DNA of 41,246 nucleotides from Prochlorococcus sp. AG-355-N18 (lineage in GTDB: Bacteria > Cyanobacteriota > Cyanobacteriia > PCC-6307 > Cyanobiaceae), in contig QCEG01000011.1 in NCBI GenBank assembly GCA_003278535.1, positions 1 to 41,246 of the forward strand. The letters are read 5' to 3'. Below are positions 6,789 through 13,354 of this stretch, one piece after another; positions within the stretch are counted from its first letter, which is position 1; each line of letters starts with the position of its first letter. The notes under the pieces are model-generated. The model saw nothing but the letters and a program-made list of their open reading frames with translations. It did not search any database and was not told where the DNA came from. Made by a program: the position numbers and the translations under genes.

Positions 6789-6843
6789 GAGCGAGCTTTG
6801 AGCGAGGATTTGCAATACCTTGCATAACTTTGCAACCTCATGT
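6789..6843 (+). repeat. Helically phased repeat array, copy 1
   Basis: GAGCGAG at 6789 and 6800 (11 bp apart), then TTGC at 6810, 6820 and 6830 and a degenerate ATGT at 6840, each 10 bp apart. One element per helical turn suggests protein binding on one face of the DNA. Copy 2 at 9581 has the same spacing. Confidence 0.7.
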
Positions 6844-6874
6844 CGCTCAGTATCACTAGAAATAGCTTTATTTT

Positions 6875-7240
6875 TTATCTATTTCTCTCAACTATTCTAA
6901 AGTTCATATCTATAGCTCCTTTTCTTAAAGGAATTAATTCTTGATATGGTCCTTCATAACAATCTATTACTGCTTGTTTACTTGGAAATTTTGAAAGCAC
7001 TGAAAACGGACCATTATATCCCTCTCTAACATCAGTCTCGAAGTCAACTGATAATGTCTTTGCTCCGCAACCTTTAACAACAACATCATTTACTGCTTCA
7101 AAGTATTTACCTGCTTGTTCTGGATTTGTAATCCTTCCAGAAATCATTACATAACCAGCATTCTTGTCTTTTGGGACTTTATAACCAATTGCAAGCCCAG
7201 CAATGCCAGCAATTAAACCAATTAAAATAGTTTTCTTCAT
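6875..7240 (-). CDS. DUF1330-like protein with N-terminal anchor
   Basis: 121 residues: a hydrophobic N-terminus (TILIGLIAGIAGLAIGY), then a ferredoxin-like alpha/beta domain of the DUF1330 type (GYVMISGRITNPEQAGKYFE ... CYEGPYQELIPLRKGA ... FRIVE). DUF1330 proteins are small dimeric alpha/beta-barrel relatives of unknown role; the anchor here suggests a periplasmic or thylakoid-lumen domain. Start ATG 7240, preceded by a degenerate element B. Confidence 0.7.
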   Translation of the reverse strand: MKKTILIGLIAGIAGLAIGYKVPKDKNAGYVMISGRITNPEQAGKYFEAVNDVVVKGCGAKTLSVDFETDVREGYNGPFSVLSKFPSKQAVIDCYEGPYQELIPLRKGAIDMNFRIVERNR

Positions 7241-7292
7241 TTAAATTTAATTTTTATCAATAGTAGATGATTCTCTTTTAGTTGGCTATCAA
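7241..7292 (-). promoter_or_regulatory. Degenerate element B after A copy 6
   Basis: TTGATAGCCAACTAAAAG keeps the overall form of the core but not the hairpin. It precedes the DUF1330-like gene. Confidence 0.4.
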
Positions 7293-7330
7293 TTATTAAC
7301 TATTAACGGTGCAAGTAGTAAGCGTCTCAT
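7289..7330 (-). repeat. Element A copy 6
   Basis: Encodes MRRLLLAPLIVNN-TGA. The 3' end of the 38-codon gene upstream overlaps it in another frame. Confidence 0.8.
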
Positions 7331-7412
7331 CTTCTTCTGTTTTTTTATTAAGAAATAAGTTTGTGTAATTCGAAATAACTAATAACAGCAACAGAAATGT
7401 ATTAATGGTCAT
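7296..7412 (-). CDS. Single-TM miniprotein (38 aa) ending inside element A
   Basis: MTINTFLLLLLVISNYTNLF, then LNKKTEEDE and a tail (TLTTCTVNS) read from element A copy 6 in another frame. ATG 7412 follows directly on an element B hairpin and T-tract. The tail may be an accident of cassette joining, as for the gene at 1104. Confidence 0.5.
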   Translation of the reverse strand: MTINTFLLLLLVISNYTNLFLNKKTEEDETLTTCTVNS

Positions 7413-7458
7413 TAAAAAAAGAGGGTAGTTATAACCTCTAATGTAGATCAACTGTCAA
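7413..7458 (-). promoter_or_regulatory. Element B copy
   Basis: TTGACAGTTGATC, then TACATT, then AGAGG-(TTATAACTAC)-CCTCT with T7, ending at ATG 7412. The hairpin sequence differs from the AAGGGGC type but its shape is kept, a covariation-like pattern. Confidence 0.75.
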
Positions 7459-7463
7459 TCGTA

Positions 7464-7718
7464 TTATTTTGTTTTAAGTTCAGGCTCGTACACAGCACCA
7501 TTGCAAACTGCTACCGAAATACTTTCTTTTGATGCCTTATCCCAACTTTTAAGTTCCATCTCATATTTATCAATCCATTGAAAAGTTTTTTTAAAGCATT
7601 GATTCCAATAAAATGCCTTTTTTGAGATAGGTATCAAGGAAATAAAAATGAGTACTATTGCAGTTGTAGATGTAATTACACAGTATTTGATGACTTTTGG
7701 GCCTTTATTAGGGGACAT
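7464..7718 (-). CDS. Hypothetical single-TM protein
   Basis: 84 residues with one membrane span (about residues 10-30, YCVITSTTAIVLIFISLIPI) and a soluble tail with two Cys. No family recognised. It is bracketed by element B copies on both sides; no element A follows its stop. Confidence 0.5.
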   Translation of the reverse strand: MSPNKGPKVIKYCVITSTTAIVLIFISLIPISKKAFYWNQCFKKTFQWIDKYEMELKSWDKASKESISVAVCNGAVYEPELKTK

Positions 7719-7760
7719 AAAAATAGGGTTCTATCCCTCTCAGTTTAGATCGACTGTCAA
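7719..7760 (-). promoter_or_regulatory. Element B copy
   Basis: TTGACAGTCGATC, then TAAACT, then GAGGGATAGAACCCT and T5, abutting ATG 7718. Confidence 0.7.
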
Positions 7761-7778
7761 TCAATTTAATTTTTAATT

Positions 7779-7920
7779 CTAATCCACTACTTTCCCACCA
7801 TATTCTCTTGCTATTAAATCTAAACACTTAAGAATATCTTTTTTTTAATAGATCTGTTTGCTCTAAATAATTAAGGAGAGTTCTTATTTGTTCAATAGTA
7901 TTTTCTTCTAATTCCTTCAT
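7779..7920 (-). pseudogene. Small helical protein frameshifted in a poly-A run
   Basis: ATG 7920 opens MKELEENTIEQIRTLLNYLE, then stops early at RYS. At the run of eight A (plus-strand T 7839-7846), removing one base restores LLKKDILKCLDLIAREYGGK and a stop at 7779: a 46-residue, well-formed helical protein. Either slippage has broken it or the assembly has an extra base. Confidence 0.55.
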
Positions 7921-8020
7921 TAGTAATTAAATGCTTTATGACATTAAAGATAGCAATCATAAGATTATTCTCTAAATAAATTTAGTTTTCTAGACTTTTT
8001 TTTATAGGTAAAGAATTTTA

Positions 8021-8440
8021 TTAAGGATTAAAGTCTCTACATTTTGATCTTTCGTTTTCATAATCTTTTATAGCAGTATCCAATTCTGATAAATCTGCTT
8101 CTTTCCCAGAAATATATAATTCCATCTGTTTCGCATAGTTTGCTGATTCAATCCGACTATTAAATGAAGCATTACAAAAAAGTATACTTCCAAATTTTTC
8201 ATAGTCTGTATAATCCCTATTCGCAGCAAATTCAGCATTTGCTCTTTTCTTATCTAATGCTTTATATTCCAAATCCTCAATACTAGGTTTTGGACGGAGT
8301 AAGAATGCTTTATATTCCAAGTCCCCAATAGTAGTACTGAGTAAGGATGAATTCACTTGTGCATTTAGATATGCAATAAGACAAACAAAAACAAGAACAA
8401 CAGCAAATACTCTAATTAACCAAGTGTTAGTTTTATCCAT
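8021..8440 (-). CDS. Hypothetical membrane-anchored protein with internal repeat
   Basis: 139 residues. One N-terminal span (about 9-28, VFAVVLVFVCLIAYLNAQV), then an exported, charged region. DLEYKA occurs twice 17 residues apart and the DNA is also near-identical there, so a short tandem duplication is likely. Two Cys (C106, C135) could pair. No family recognised. It shares its leader motif with the gene at 5448 rather than having element B. Confidence 0.5.
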   Translation of the reverse strand: MDKTNTWLIRVFAVVLVFVCLIAYLNAQVNSSLLSTTIGDLEYKAFLLRPKPSIEDLEYKALDKKRANAEFAANRDYTDYEKFGSILFCNASFNSRIESANYAKQMELYISGKEADLSELDTAIKDYENERSKCRDFNP

Positions 8441-8441
8441 T

Positions 8442-8459
8442 AATACTTAATAGCCATCT
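8442..8459 (-). promoter_or_regulatory. Leader repeat AGATGGCTATTAA-TATT, copy 2
   Basis: AGATGGCTATTAAGTATT lies just before ATG 8440 and overlaps the stop codon of A copy 7. It matches 5422-5439 with one difference. Confidence 0.5.
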
Positions 8460-8496
8460 ACCTATAAGAAAGCGGCGCTAGTAGTAAGCGTTTCAT
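8458..8496 (-). repeat. Element A copy 7
   Basis: Encodes MKRLLLAPLSYR-TAG. The ATG follows the upstream gene's TAA with no gap. It is fused to a different leader class instead of element B. Confidence 0.8.
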
Positions 8497-8760
8497 TTAT
8501 TCAACAAGCTCGAGTTTATAAACTATATCTTTGCAGTTATTAGCTTTATCCCATTCCTTAGCCCATTCTGTATCTAACATCGTTGCAAACTCTTCAAGAC
8601 TCGAAACAGTATAAAAGGAATGAGACTTGTGATCATTAATTTTTACTAACTCATAATCAATTACAATTCCATCTCCTTGTTCTTTTACCCATTGCTCAAC
8701 AGTCTCTTCATAATATTGAAAAGAGCAATCAAAAGTGCAAACTATAAATAACTTTTCCAT
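8497..8760 (-). CDS. Hypothetical small soluble protein
   Basis: 87 acidic residues with no membrane segment (MEKLFIVCTFDCSFQYYEET ...). The pattern of strand, helix, strand and helix would suit a small ferredoxin-like fold, but no family is recognised. Bracketed by element B (8761-8804) and element A (8458-8496): a complete cassette. Confidence 0.55.
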   Translation of the reverse strand: MEKLFIVCTFDCSFQYYEETVEQWVKEQGDGIVIDYELVKINDHKSHSFYTVSSLEEFATMLDTEWAKEWDKANNCKDIVYKLELVE

Positions 8761-8804
8761 TAAATAAAGAGGTTTTTATCCATCCATGTTAAATCGACTG
8801 TCAA
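8761..8804 (-). promoter_or_regulatory. Element B copy, weak hairpin
   Basis: TTGACAGTCGATT, then TAACAT. The 5' arm of the hairpin is mutated (GGATGGATAAAAACCTCT). It starts directly after the TAA of the miniprotein at 8805. Confidence 0.65.
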
Positions 8805-8891
8805 TTATTTTCTAAAAGATTTTATGTTGGTATAGATCAAGTATCCCAAAAATACAATCATTATTAGTTTGTATATAGTGTCATAACTCAT
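8805..8891 (-). CDS. Miniprotein 3 of a three-gene TM set (28 aa)
   Basis: MSYDTIYKLIMIVFLGYLIY then TNIKSFRK. One membrane span. Its ATG overlaps the upstream TGA (ATGA), which implies coupled translation. Confidence 0.5.
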   Translation of the reverse strand: MSYDTIYKLIMIVFLGYLIYTNIKSFRK

Positions 8892-8983
8892 CTTATAAAG
8901 TAAATAATTCCTCCAACAAAGGTACTTCCTACAATTAGCAAAACCATCAAAAGAGCAATTAATTTAGGTAAACTTCCAATCAT
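8888..8983 (-). CDS. Miniprotein 2 of a three-gene TM set (31 aa)
   Basis: MIGSLPKLIALLMVLLIVGS, then TFVGGIIYFIR. One membrane span. Both ends overlap neighbouring mini-genes by ATGA. Confidence 0.55.
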   Translation of the reverse strand: MIGSLPKLIALLMVLLIVGSTFVGGIIYFIR

Positions 8984-9072
8984 TTTTTAGACGTCATTTT
9001 GAATGTTAAATACGCAAAGCCACCATGTAATAACAAACTAACAACCGCATAAGTAATAGCTATACCGTACAT
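8980..9072 (-). CDS. Miniprotein 1 of a three-gene TM set (30 aa)
   Basis: MYGIAITYAVVSLLLHGGFA, then YLTFKMTSKK. One membrane span. It starts 21 bases after the stop of the NTF2-like gene, so it is probably co-transcribed with it. Confidence 0.55.
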   Translation of the reverse strand: MYGIAITYAVVSLLLHGGFAYLTFKMTSKK

Positions 9073-9093
9073 ATTCTGACTAATGATTACTTG

Positions 9094-9483
9094 CTAATCC
9101 CACAGAGACAGATCTGAATCTCCTGTTGATCTTTGCATCCAATGAATTTTCCAAATCCCATTAATCTTTTTGAAGATAGAAGTCACGGTTGGCAAATCAT
9201 CATTAGGAGTTCCTTTGTAAGAGAATTTTGCCCCAAGAGTAAAAACACACATTGCTACATCGTCAGAAAGAAATTCAAACTTATGAATTTTTGTAATTTC
9301 TGCTTTTTCCTGAACAACATCGCCAGAACTCATCATTTCCTCGAATCCCTTTGCACTTATTGGATTCCCGCTAGGTCTGATAAGTAAAAAATCTGCAGTG
9401 GCGTTATTTACAAAAAATGAGCCCATTTTCTGCGGTGTTGCCAAGTCATACAACATCGATTCAATTGTTTCTCTATCTGTCAT
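9094..9483 (-). CDS. NTF2-like (SnoaL-type fold) protein, paralogue 2
   Basis: 129 residues, paralogous to the protein at 6143-6526: same length class, RPSGNPISA at about residue 35, FSYKG and a C-terminal WKIHWMQRS. It probably forms a small dimeric binding or enzymatic domain; function unknown. Its ATG directly follows the T-tract of an element B hairpin. It is not followed by element A but by three overlapping membrane miniprotein genes, so this cassette is polycistronic. Confidence 0.75.
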   Translation of the reverse strand: MTDRETIESMLYDLATPQKMGSFFVNNATADFLLIRPSGNPISAKGFEEMMSSGDVVQEKAEITKIHKFEFLSDDVAMCVFTLGAKFSYKGTPNDDLPTVTSIFKKINGIWKIHWMQRSTGDSDLSLWD

Positions 9484-9526
9484 AAAAAAAGAGGGTTTTA
9501 TTCCTCTATGTTAGATCGACTGTCAA
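9484..9526 (-). promoter_or_regulatory. Element B copy, full
   Basis: TTGACAGTCGATC, then TAACAT, then AGAGG-(AATAAAAC)-CCTCT and T7, with the last T next to ATG 9483. If transcription starts just after the hexamer, the whole leader would be this hairpin. Confidence 0.75.
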
Positions 9527-9580
9527 TCTATAAATTTTAAATTCTATGATCTAGTACTCATAGGGCACTAGGTTACTTGT

Positions 9581-9635
9581 GAGCGAGATTTGAGCGAGAT
9601 TTTGCTTATTTATGCACCACCTTGCTATATATTGC
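9581..9635 (+). repeat. Helically phased repeat array, copy 2
   Basis: GAGCGAG at 9581 and 9592, then TTGC 9602, ATGC 9612, TTGC 9622 and TTGC 9632. Spacing is 11, 10, 10, 10, 10, the same as at 6789, while the bases between elements differ. Confidence 0.7.
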
Positions 9636-9701
9636 TACTTTTTAAGACTCATCAATTTTCTTTTAATAGCAACTAATAAGCTAAAGCCTAACTTCATTCT
9701 C

Positions 9702-9770
9702 GTGAGTACTATCGCATTCTGCCTAGCAGTTGCTTTGGGAGTTGTTGTTGGATTTGTTCATATCCAATAG
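9702..9770 (+). CDS. Possible 22-residue membrane peptide (GTG start)
   Basis: GTG opens a peptide beginning STIAFCLAVALGVVVGFVH, essentially one membrane span, ending in TAG. The size recalls small photosystem or cytochrome b6f subunits, but the sequence is not one I recognise. Confidence 0.35.
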   Translation: MSTIAFCLAVALGVVVGFVHIQ

Positions 9771-9870
9771 CCCTAAAAAGGTAAAAAAGATTTGCTTGAT
9801 GAAAGACCTTTTTAACCTATTTAGTTTTTTTTGTTTTTAAAATAGGTATGAAATTAAGTTTCTTAAAAAA

Positions 9871-10125
9871 ATGAGTAAATTTAAAGATAACTTTTCAAGC
9901 GAAAGCTTTTACCCTGATAGTAATTATTATCTTGACCAGAACAATTCTCCAAAAGAGGACCCAATTTCAAAAGATCAAAAATCCAATTTAAGGGTCGATT
10001 TTGAATGGCCAAATACCTATTGGTTTATTGCTGAAAGAACAAATGGAAGGCTGGCAATGATAGGTTTCATGGCTGTCATTATTAACTACACCTTATTTGG
10101 ATGGATTGCTTATCCAATCCTTTAA
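9871..10125 (+). CDS. hli: High-light-inducible protein (Hli/HLIP)
   Basis: 84 residues. The C-terminal half carries the chlorophyll-binding helix signature ERTNGRLAMIGFMA with the conserved Glu, Asn and Arg, followed by a hydrophobic end. The N-terminal 45 residues are charged and unlike the core, giving the longer Hli form. Hli proteins sit in the thylakoid membrane as dimers, bind chlorophyll and carotenoid, and protect photosystems or chlorophyll synthesis under light stress. The next gene starts directly after the TAA. Multi-copy hli genes in islands are usual for Prochlorococcus and its phages. Confidence 0.9.
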   Translation: MSKFKDNFSSESFYPDSNYYLDQNNSPKEDPISKDQKSNLRVDFEWPNTYWFIAERTNGRLAMIGFMAVIINYTLFGWIAYPIL

Positions 10126-10353
10126 ATGAGTAATTCTAATTTTGACGAAAATGGTGTAGACAAGACTGGGAAACATTGGCTTCAATATGCTGCGTTTGTT
10201 TTAACTGCATTTGTTATTTATTTTGGGTGGGCATTTTTTAATGATGCTAATTTCCACCAGTTCGCTGTAAAAATATTTAAGTTCTGGAATTGTAATGGCT
10301 ATAATCCATTAAATTATTGCCTGATGCGTTGGAAAGAAGACTTTTATCCTTAA
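10126..10353 (+). CDS. Small membrane protein in the hli operon
   Basis: 75 residues with one clear span (about 19-38, WLQYAAFVLTAFVIYFGWAF), starting at the base after the hli stop. The C-terminal part is rich in aromatic residues and Cys and looks less regular than the start, so a late frameshift cannot be excluded. Probably co-translated with Hli; role unknown. Confidence 0.55.
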   Translation: MSNSNFDENGVDKTGKHWLQYAAFVLTAFVIYFGWAFFNDANFHQFAVKIFKFWNCNGYNPLNYCLMRWKEDFYP

Positions 10354-10360
10354 AAAAGTA

Positions 10361-10609
10361 ATGGCTAGGTCTTATTGGTTGGTTAATTCAAATAGAACAA
10401 GGGTAAAAAGGTTTATCGAAAATACAAATAATAAAGATCAATTTTTTAAATATATCTTTATTGATTCTGGGAAGGTTAATTCTACATGGGGCAAAGAACC
10501 ACCCGTCATGACAACCAGAGAAGAATTAAAGAAAGATGCAGCTAGAGAAGAATGGAAAAAATTAATTGCTCAGGGTTGGAGAAGAACCGAGGAAAGTTGG
10601 ACAAAATAG
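10361..10609 (+). CDS. DUF1651-like small protein, paralogue 1
   Basis: 82 residues: MARSYWLVNSNRTRVKRF, FIDSGKV, a Pro-Val-Met-Thr turn, then AAREEWKKLIAQGWRR. The final A-R-x3-W-x2-L-x3-GW block is what I associate with DUF1651, a small family frequent in marine picocyanobacteria. Function unknown. A close paralogue lies at 11651-11908; more distant relatives are at 14417-14677 and 26783-27052. It starts 7 bases after the previous stop, so it belongs to the hli operon. Confidence 0.7.
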   Translation: MARSYWLVNSNRTRVKRFIENTNNKDQFFKYIFIDSGKVNSTWGKEPPVMTTREELKKDAAREEWKKLIAQGWRRTEESWTK

Positions 10610-10648
10610 AGAGTTAGAGCTAATCCTTAAGAGGTGGTCAAATATTAA

Positions 10649-10690
10649 TCAATTACTAACTAATGGCGGTTTTAGTAGTAAGCGTTTCAT
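10649..10690 (-). repeat. Element A copy 8
   Basis: Encodes MKRLLLKPPLVSN-TGA, fused to a decayed element B (TTGATTAATATTTGACC). It lies about 100 bases downstream of the pseudouridine synthase gene on the same strand. Confidence 0.75.
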
Positions 10691-10788
10691 TCAATTTTAA
10701 TTATTTCTAACAAAGTCGAAAAGTATAAATCTTGCATTTTTGCTAACCGATTTACTTTAATTTCCCAATAACTTTTATTGGTTTTTGA

Positions 10789-11511
10789 TTAGTCATATGT
10801 TTTTGAGGAGTTTTCAAGTAATCCATTTAATTCTAAGAGTTCTTCTTTACTAAGTTCTCTATATTGTCCAGTTGGCAAGTCTAGCTTAATATTCATAATT
10901 CTTACACGCTTTAATGATCGTACTCTATATCCTAAGGCCTCACACATTCTTCTAATCTGGCGGTTAAGTCCCTGAGTGAGGATTATTTTGAATTTCCTAG
11001 GACCCAATTGTTTTACGAAACAATTTTTAGTTATTGTGCCTAATATTTCGACTCCATTACTCATACTTTGAATAAAGTCGCTTTTAATAGGACGATTAAC
11101 TTTTACAATATATTCTTTTTCGTGATTATTTCTTGCTCTAAGTATTTTATTTACGATATCTCCATCATTTGTTAAAAAAATCAATCCCTCACTGAGCTTA
11201 TCTAATCTTCCGATAGGGAAAATTCTTTTAGGATATTTAATGAAATCTATGACATTATTGGGTTCTACTTTTTTATCTGTTGTGCAAACAATTCCTACAG
11301 GTTTATTAAAGGCTAAATATATGTTTTTTTGTCTCGATGATTTTTCTATTCTTTGACCTTTAACTTCAACTAAATCACTTTCTTCTACTTTGGCTCCAAT
11401 TTTTGGAATTTTGCCATTAATGGTTACCTTTCCTTCTGAAATTAATCTATCTGCCTCTCTTCTAGAACAATAGCCGACTTCGCTTAAATATTTATTTATT
11501 CTTTTAGCCAT
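10789..11511 (-). CDS. rluF: rRNA pseudouridine synthase, RsuA/RluF-type
   Basis: About 240 residues from ATG 11511 (MAKRINKYLSEVGYCSRREA). An N-terminal S4 RNA-binding domain (about residues 1-60) is followed by the catalytic domain with IGRLDKLSEGLIFLTNDGD, which contains the catalytic Asp, and by GLNRQIRRMCEALGYRV. The sequence resembles RluF/RluB more than RsuA, so the target is probably 23S rRNA uridine. In-frame sequence reaches an upstream ATG at 11565 right at an element B core, but those 18 residues look non-native. Exact rRNA position not assigned. Confidence 0.85.
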   Translation of the reverse strand: MAKRINKYLSEVGYCSRREADRLISEGKVTINGKIPKIGAKVEESDLVEVKGQRIEKSSRQKNIYLAFNKPVGIVCTTDKKVEPNNVIDFIKYPKRIFPIGRLDKLSEGLIFLTNDGDIVNKILRARNNHEKEYIVKVNRPIKSDFIQSMSNGVEILGTITKNCFVKQLGPRKFKIILTQGLNRQIRRMCEALGYRVRSLKRVRIMNIKLDLPTGQYRELSKEELLELNGLLENSSKTYD

Positions 11512-11565
11512 TTTGTATGTTTCTTTTTTATCTGCACTAAATAAATAATTAACTAATCTGTCCAT

Positions 11566-11584
11566 ATTTTAGATCGGCTGTCAA
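11566..11584 (-). promoter_or_regulatory. Element B core without hairpin
   Basis: TTGACAGCCGATC, then TAAAAT, ending at the upstream in-frame ATG of the pseudouridine synthase. It probably serves as that gene's promoter, with a leader of about 50 bases. Confidence 0.65.
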
Positions 11585-11650
11585 TTTTAGTAAATTTTTT
11601 TCATTATTAAATTTCAAATTATTTTCTTCAATAATTTCTGCCGAACAGAT

Positions 11651-11908
11651 CTAAATCTCCTTCTCAGGCCAAACTTCTTCAATTTTTCTCCATCCCTTAG
11701 AAAGTAATCTTTCATAAATTTCTCTAGCTAAATCTATTTCAACAGAAACTGTATTTGTCATTAATGGTGGTTTGTTTCCCAATCCTCCTACTACTTTTCC
11801 AGTATCTATAAACATATACTCAAAAACACCATCAATACTCTTATCGTTTTTCATAAATCTTTTAACTTCTGACCTATTTGAATTAATCAACCAATAAGAT
11901 TTAGCCAT
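11651..11908 (-). CDS. DUF1651-like small protein, paralogue 2
   Basis: 85 residues, clearly paralogous to 10361-10609 (MAKSYWLINSNRSEVKRF, FIDTGKV, LAREIYERLLSKGWRKIEE). Function unknown. Its ATG overlaps the TAA of element A copy 9 (TAATG), so it could be translated by coupling to that mini-ORF or to the SRAP gene before it. Confidence 0.7.
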   Translation of the reverse strand: MAKSYWLINSNRSEVKRFMKNDKSIDGVFEYMFIDTGKVVGGLGNKPPLMTNTVSVEIDLAREIYERLLSKGWRKIEEVWPEKEI

Positions 11909-11940
11909 TAATCTAACCTTGGAATTAGTAAGCGTTCCAT
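11908..11940 (-). repeat. Element A copy 9
   Basis: Encodes MERLLIPRLD-TAA, the most diverged in-frame copy. It follows the SRAP gene stop with no gap and overlaps the next ATG. Confidence 0.65.
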
Positions 11941-12579
11941 TTAAAACAAACTCATTTGATCAGTTTCTTTTTTCTTTACATCCTCTACTATCCAACCATC
12001 AGGGGGCCAACTCATCATGATTGCAAATAAGCCTCTTAATTCATCTGCATCTTTAACTTGCTCTGTCCATTGTTCCTCATATCCATTAGGAACGATCACA
12101 GGCATGCGGTGATGCAAAGGTTTAATTAAATCATTTGGTTCAGTTGTTAAAACGCAGCAACTCTCAAGTTCTGCTCCATCTGGTGAAGTCCACTTACTCC
12201 AAATTCCGCCCAACCAAAAAGTCTCATAATTCGATTTTCGAACACGATATTTTTTTTCAAAAAAACCGCTCGCAGGTATTAGGCACCTTTTATGCTTCCA
12301 ACTTCCACTAAATAATTTTTTTTCTTCTAGGGTTTCCGCTCTTGCATTAAATGGTCTTGGTCTCTCTTTATCAAATGGGTCTCTGGCCCAAGGAGAAATA
12401 AAGCCCCATGTCATAAAAGTAGTTTTAATTCTTCCTTCGTTTTTAATCACAAGCACAGGATCATTAGGTCTTATTAGACTTTGAGTATCATATTTAGAAT
12501 CAAGTTCACTTGGGTAGTCTTGTTTCAAAACCTTTGGCAACTTCTCAAATTTAGTTTTCAGCTCAAATCTTCCGCACAT
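11941..12579 (-). CDS. SRAP-domain protein (YedK/HMCES-like)
   Basis: 212 residues, starting MCGRFELK. Cys2 becomes the catalytic N-terminal residue after Met removal. Other family marks are PNDPVLVIK, TFMTWGFISPWA, PFNARAETLEEKKLF, KRCLIPASGFFE and LHHRMPVIV. HMCES/YedK forms a thiazolidine crosslink with abasic sites in single-stranded DNA and protects them during replication; in bacteria it is often linked to the SOS response. Length is normal. Followed by A copy 9 and preceded by a diverged element B core. Confidence 0.92.
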   Translation of the reverse strand: MCGRFELKTKFEKLPKVLKQDYPSELDSKYDTQSLIRPNDPVLVIKNEGRIKTTFMTWGFISPWARDPFDKERPRPFNARAETLEEKKLFSGSWKHKRCLIPASGFFEKKYRVRKSNYETFWLGGIWSKWTSPDGAELESCCVLTTEPNDLIKPLHHRMPVIVPNGYEEQWTEQVKDADELRGLFAIMMSWPPDGWIVEDVKKKETDQMSLF

Positions 12580-12624
12580 TGATTTTTAAAATATTTTTAA
12601 ACTCACTAAAAAACAGTAAATTTA

Positions 12625-12648
12625 CCTTATTTTAGATCTACTTTCAGT
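12625..12648 (-). promoter_or_regulatory. Diverged element B core upstream of SRAP gene
   Basis: ACTGAAAGTAGATC, then TAAAAT, 45 bases before ATG 12579. Same arrangement as other B copies but no hairpin at the ATG. Confidence 0.45.
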
Positions 12649-12767
12649 TTTCTCAAATAAAAAACAATTTTTTGATCGTAGAAATTTTTTTTATCCAAAT
12701 AATTAAAAGAAAATATAGATATTCAAAAGTTTCCTCAAATTTAATTTGAATGCTTCAAACATGGGTT

Positions 12768-12914
12768 ATGACAGATCCTATTCTTTATTTATCTATGTTA
12801 TTAGGACTTGGAGGAGTTTATGTATTAATTTCTTCCTTCCATGATGATGACGATGGAGATGATGATGGAGAAAAATATATTTATAGTCTTGAACAAACTT
12901 ATTTAGCAAGATAG
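12768..12914 (+). CDS. Single-TM miniprotein with Asp-rich segment
   Basis: MTDPILYLSMLLGLGGVYVL is one span, followed by a run of eight Asp interrupted by Gly, and a polar tail ending in TYLAR. An in-frame ATG at 12750 would add six residues. An acidic cluster just behind a membrane span could bind cations; that is speculation. Confidence 0.5.
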   Translation: MTDPILYLSMLLGLGGVYVLISSFHDDDDGDDDGEKYIYSLEQTYLAR

Positions 12915-13157
12915 TTGATTCGTTTATAAAAACACATTAATTTCAAAAAGTTTCTTGTTAATAAAGGCTACCAGTGAAATTGTTTTATAGGAGTAACTGA
13001 AATATTGTTTTTCAAAATTTACATAATTATTATATTAATTTTTAAATTAGGTTGTTGGTCCTCTATCCGTATATGTTTGTGCCTTAAACCGTACATTTTT
13101 ATTAGTCGATTGATTAGCATGCCTAGTTAGAACTTAGTTGTAACTGAGATAAATTAA

Positions 13158-13343
13158 ATGCCTTCAACACCAATAAAATCTTGTAATAAATATTTGTTGA
13201 GTTACAAAGATTCAACAAATAAGACTCATGAAGTTGGCTTCTACGTTCGCGATGCATACGATTGCCTAATGCTTGCGAGAGAATTCAACACTTACGTACA
13301 TGACAATCCAGGATCTGTAATCAGAATCCAGCAAAAATTTTGA
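13158..13343 (+). CDS. Conserved-looking small protein (61 aa)
   Basis: A soluble protein, beginning MPSTPIKSCNKYLLSYKDST, with a strand-helix-strand pattern (VGFYVRDAYDCLMLAREF) and no membrane segment. Looks well formed; family not recognised. The next gene starts 11 bases after its stop behind TGAGGAAATT, a fair ribosome-binding site. Confidence 0.55.
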   Translation: MPSTPIKSCNKYLLSYKDSTNKTHEVGFYVRDAYDCLMLAREFNTYVHDNPGSVIRIQQKF

Positions 13344-13354
13344 GGAAATTAATT

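Noticed and set aside
6631..6856. Two minus-strand ORFs across the second tRNA fragment
   Set aside because: They run antisense through the tRNA fragment, terminator and phased array, with no start signal or family likeness.
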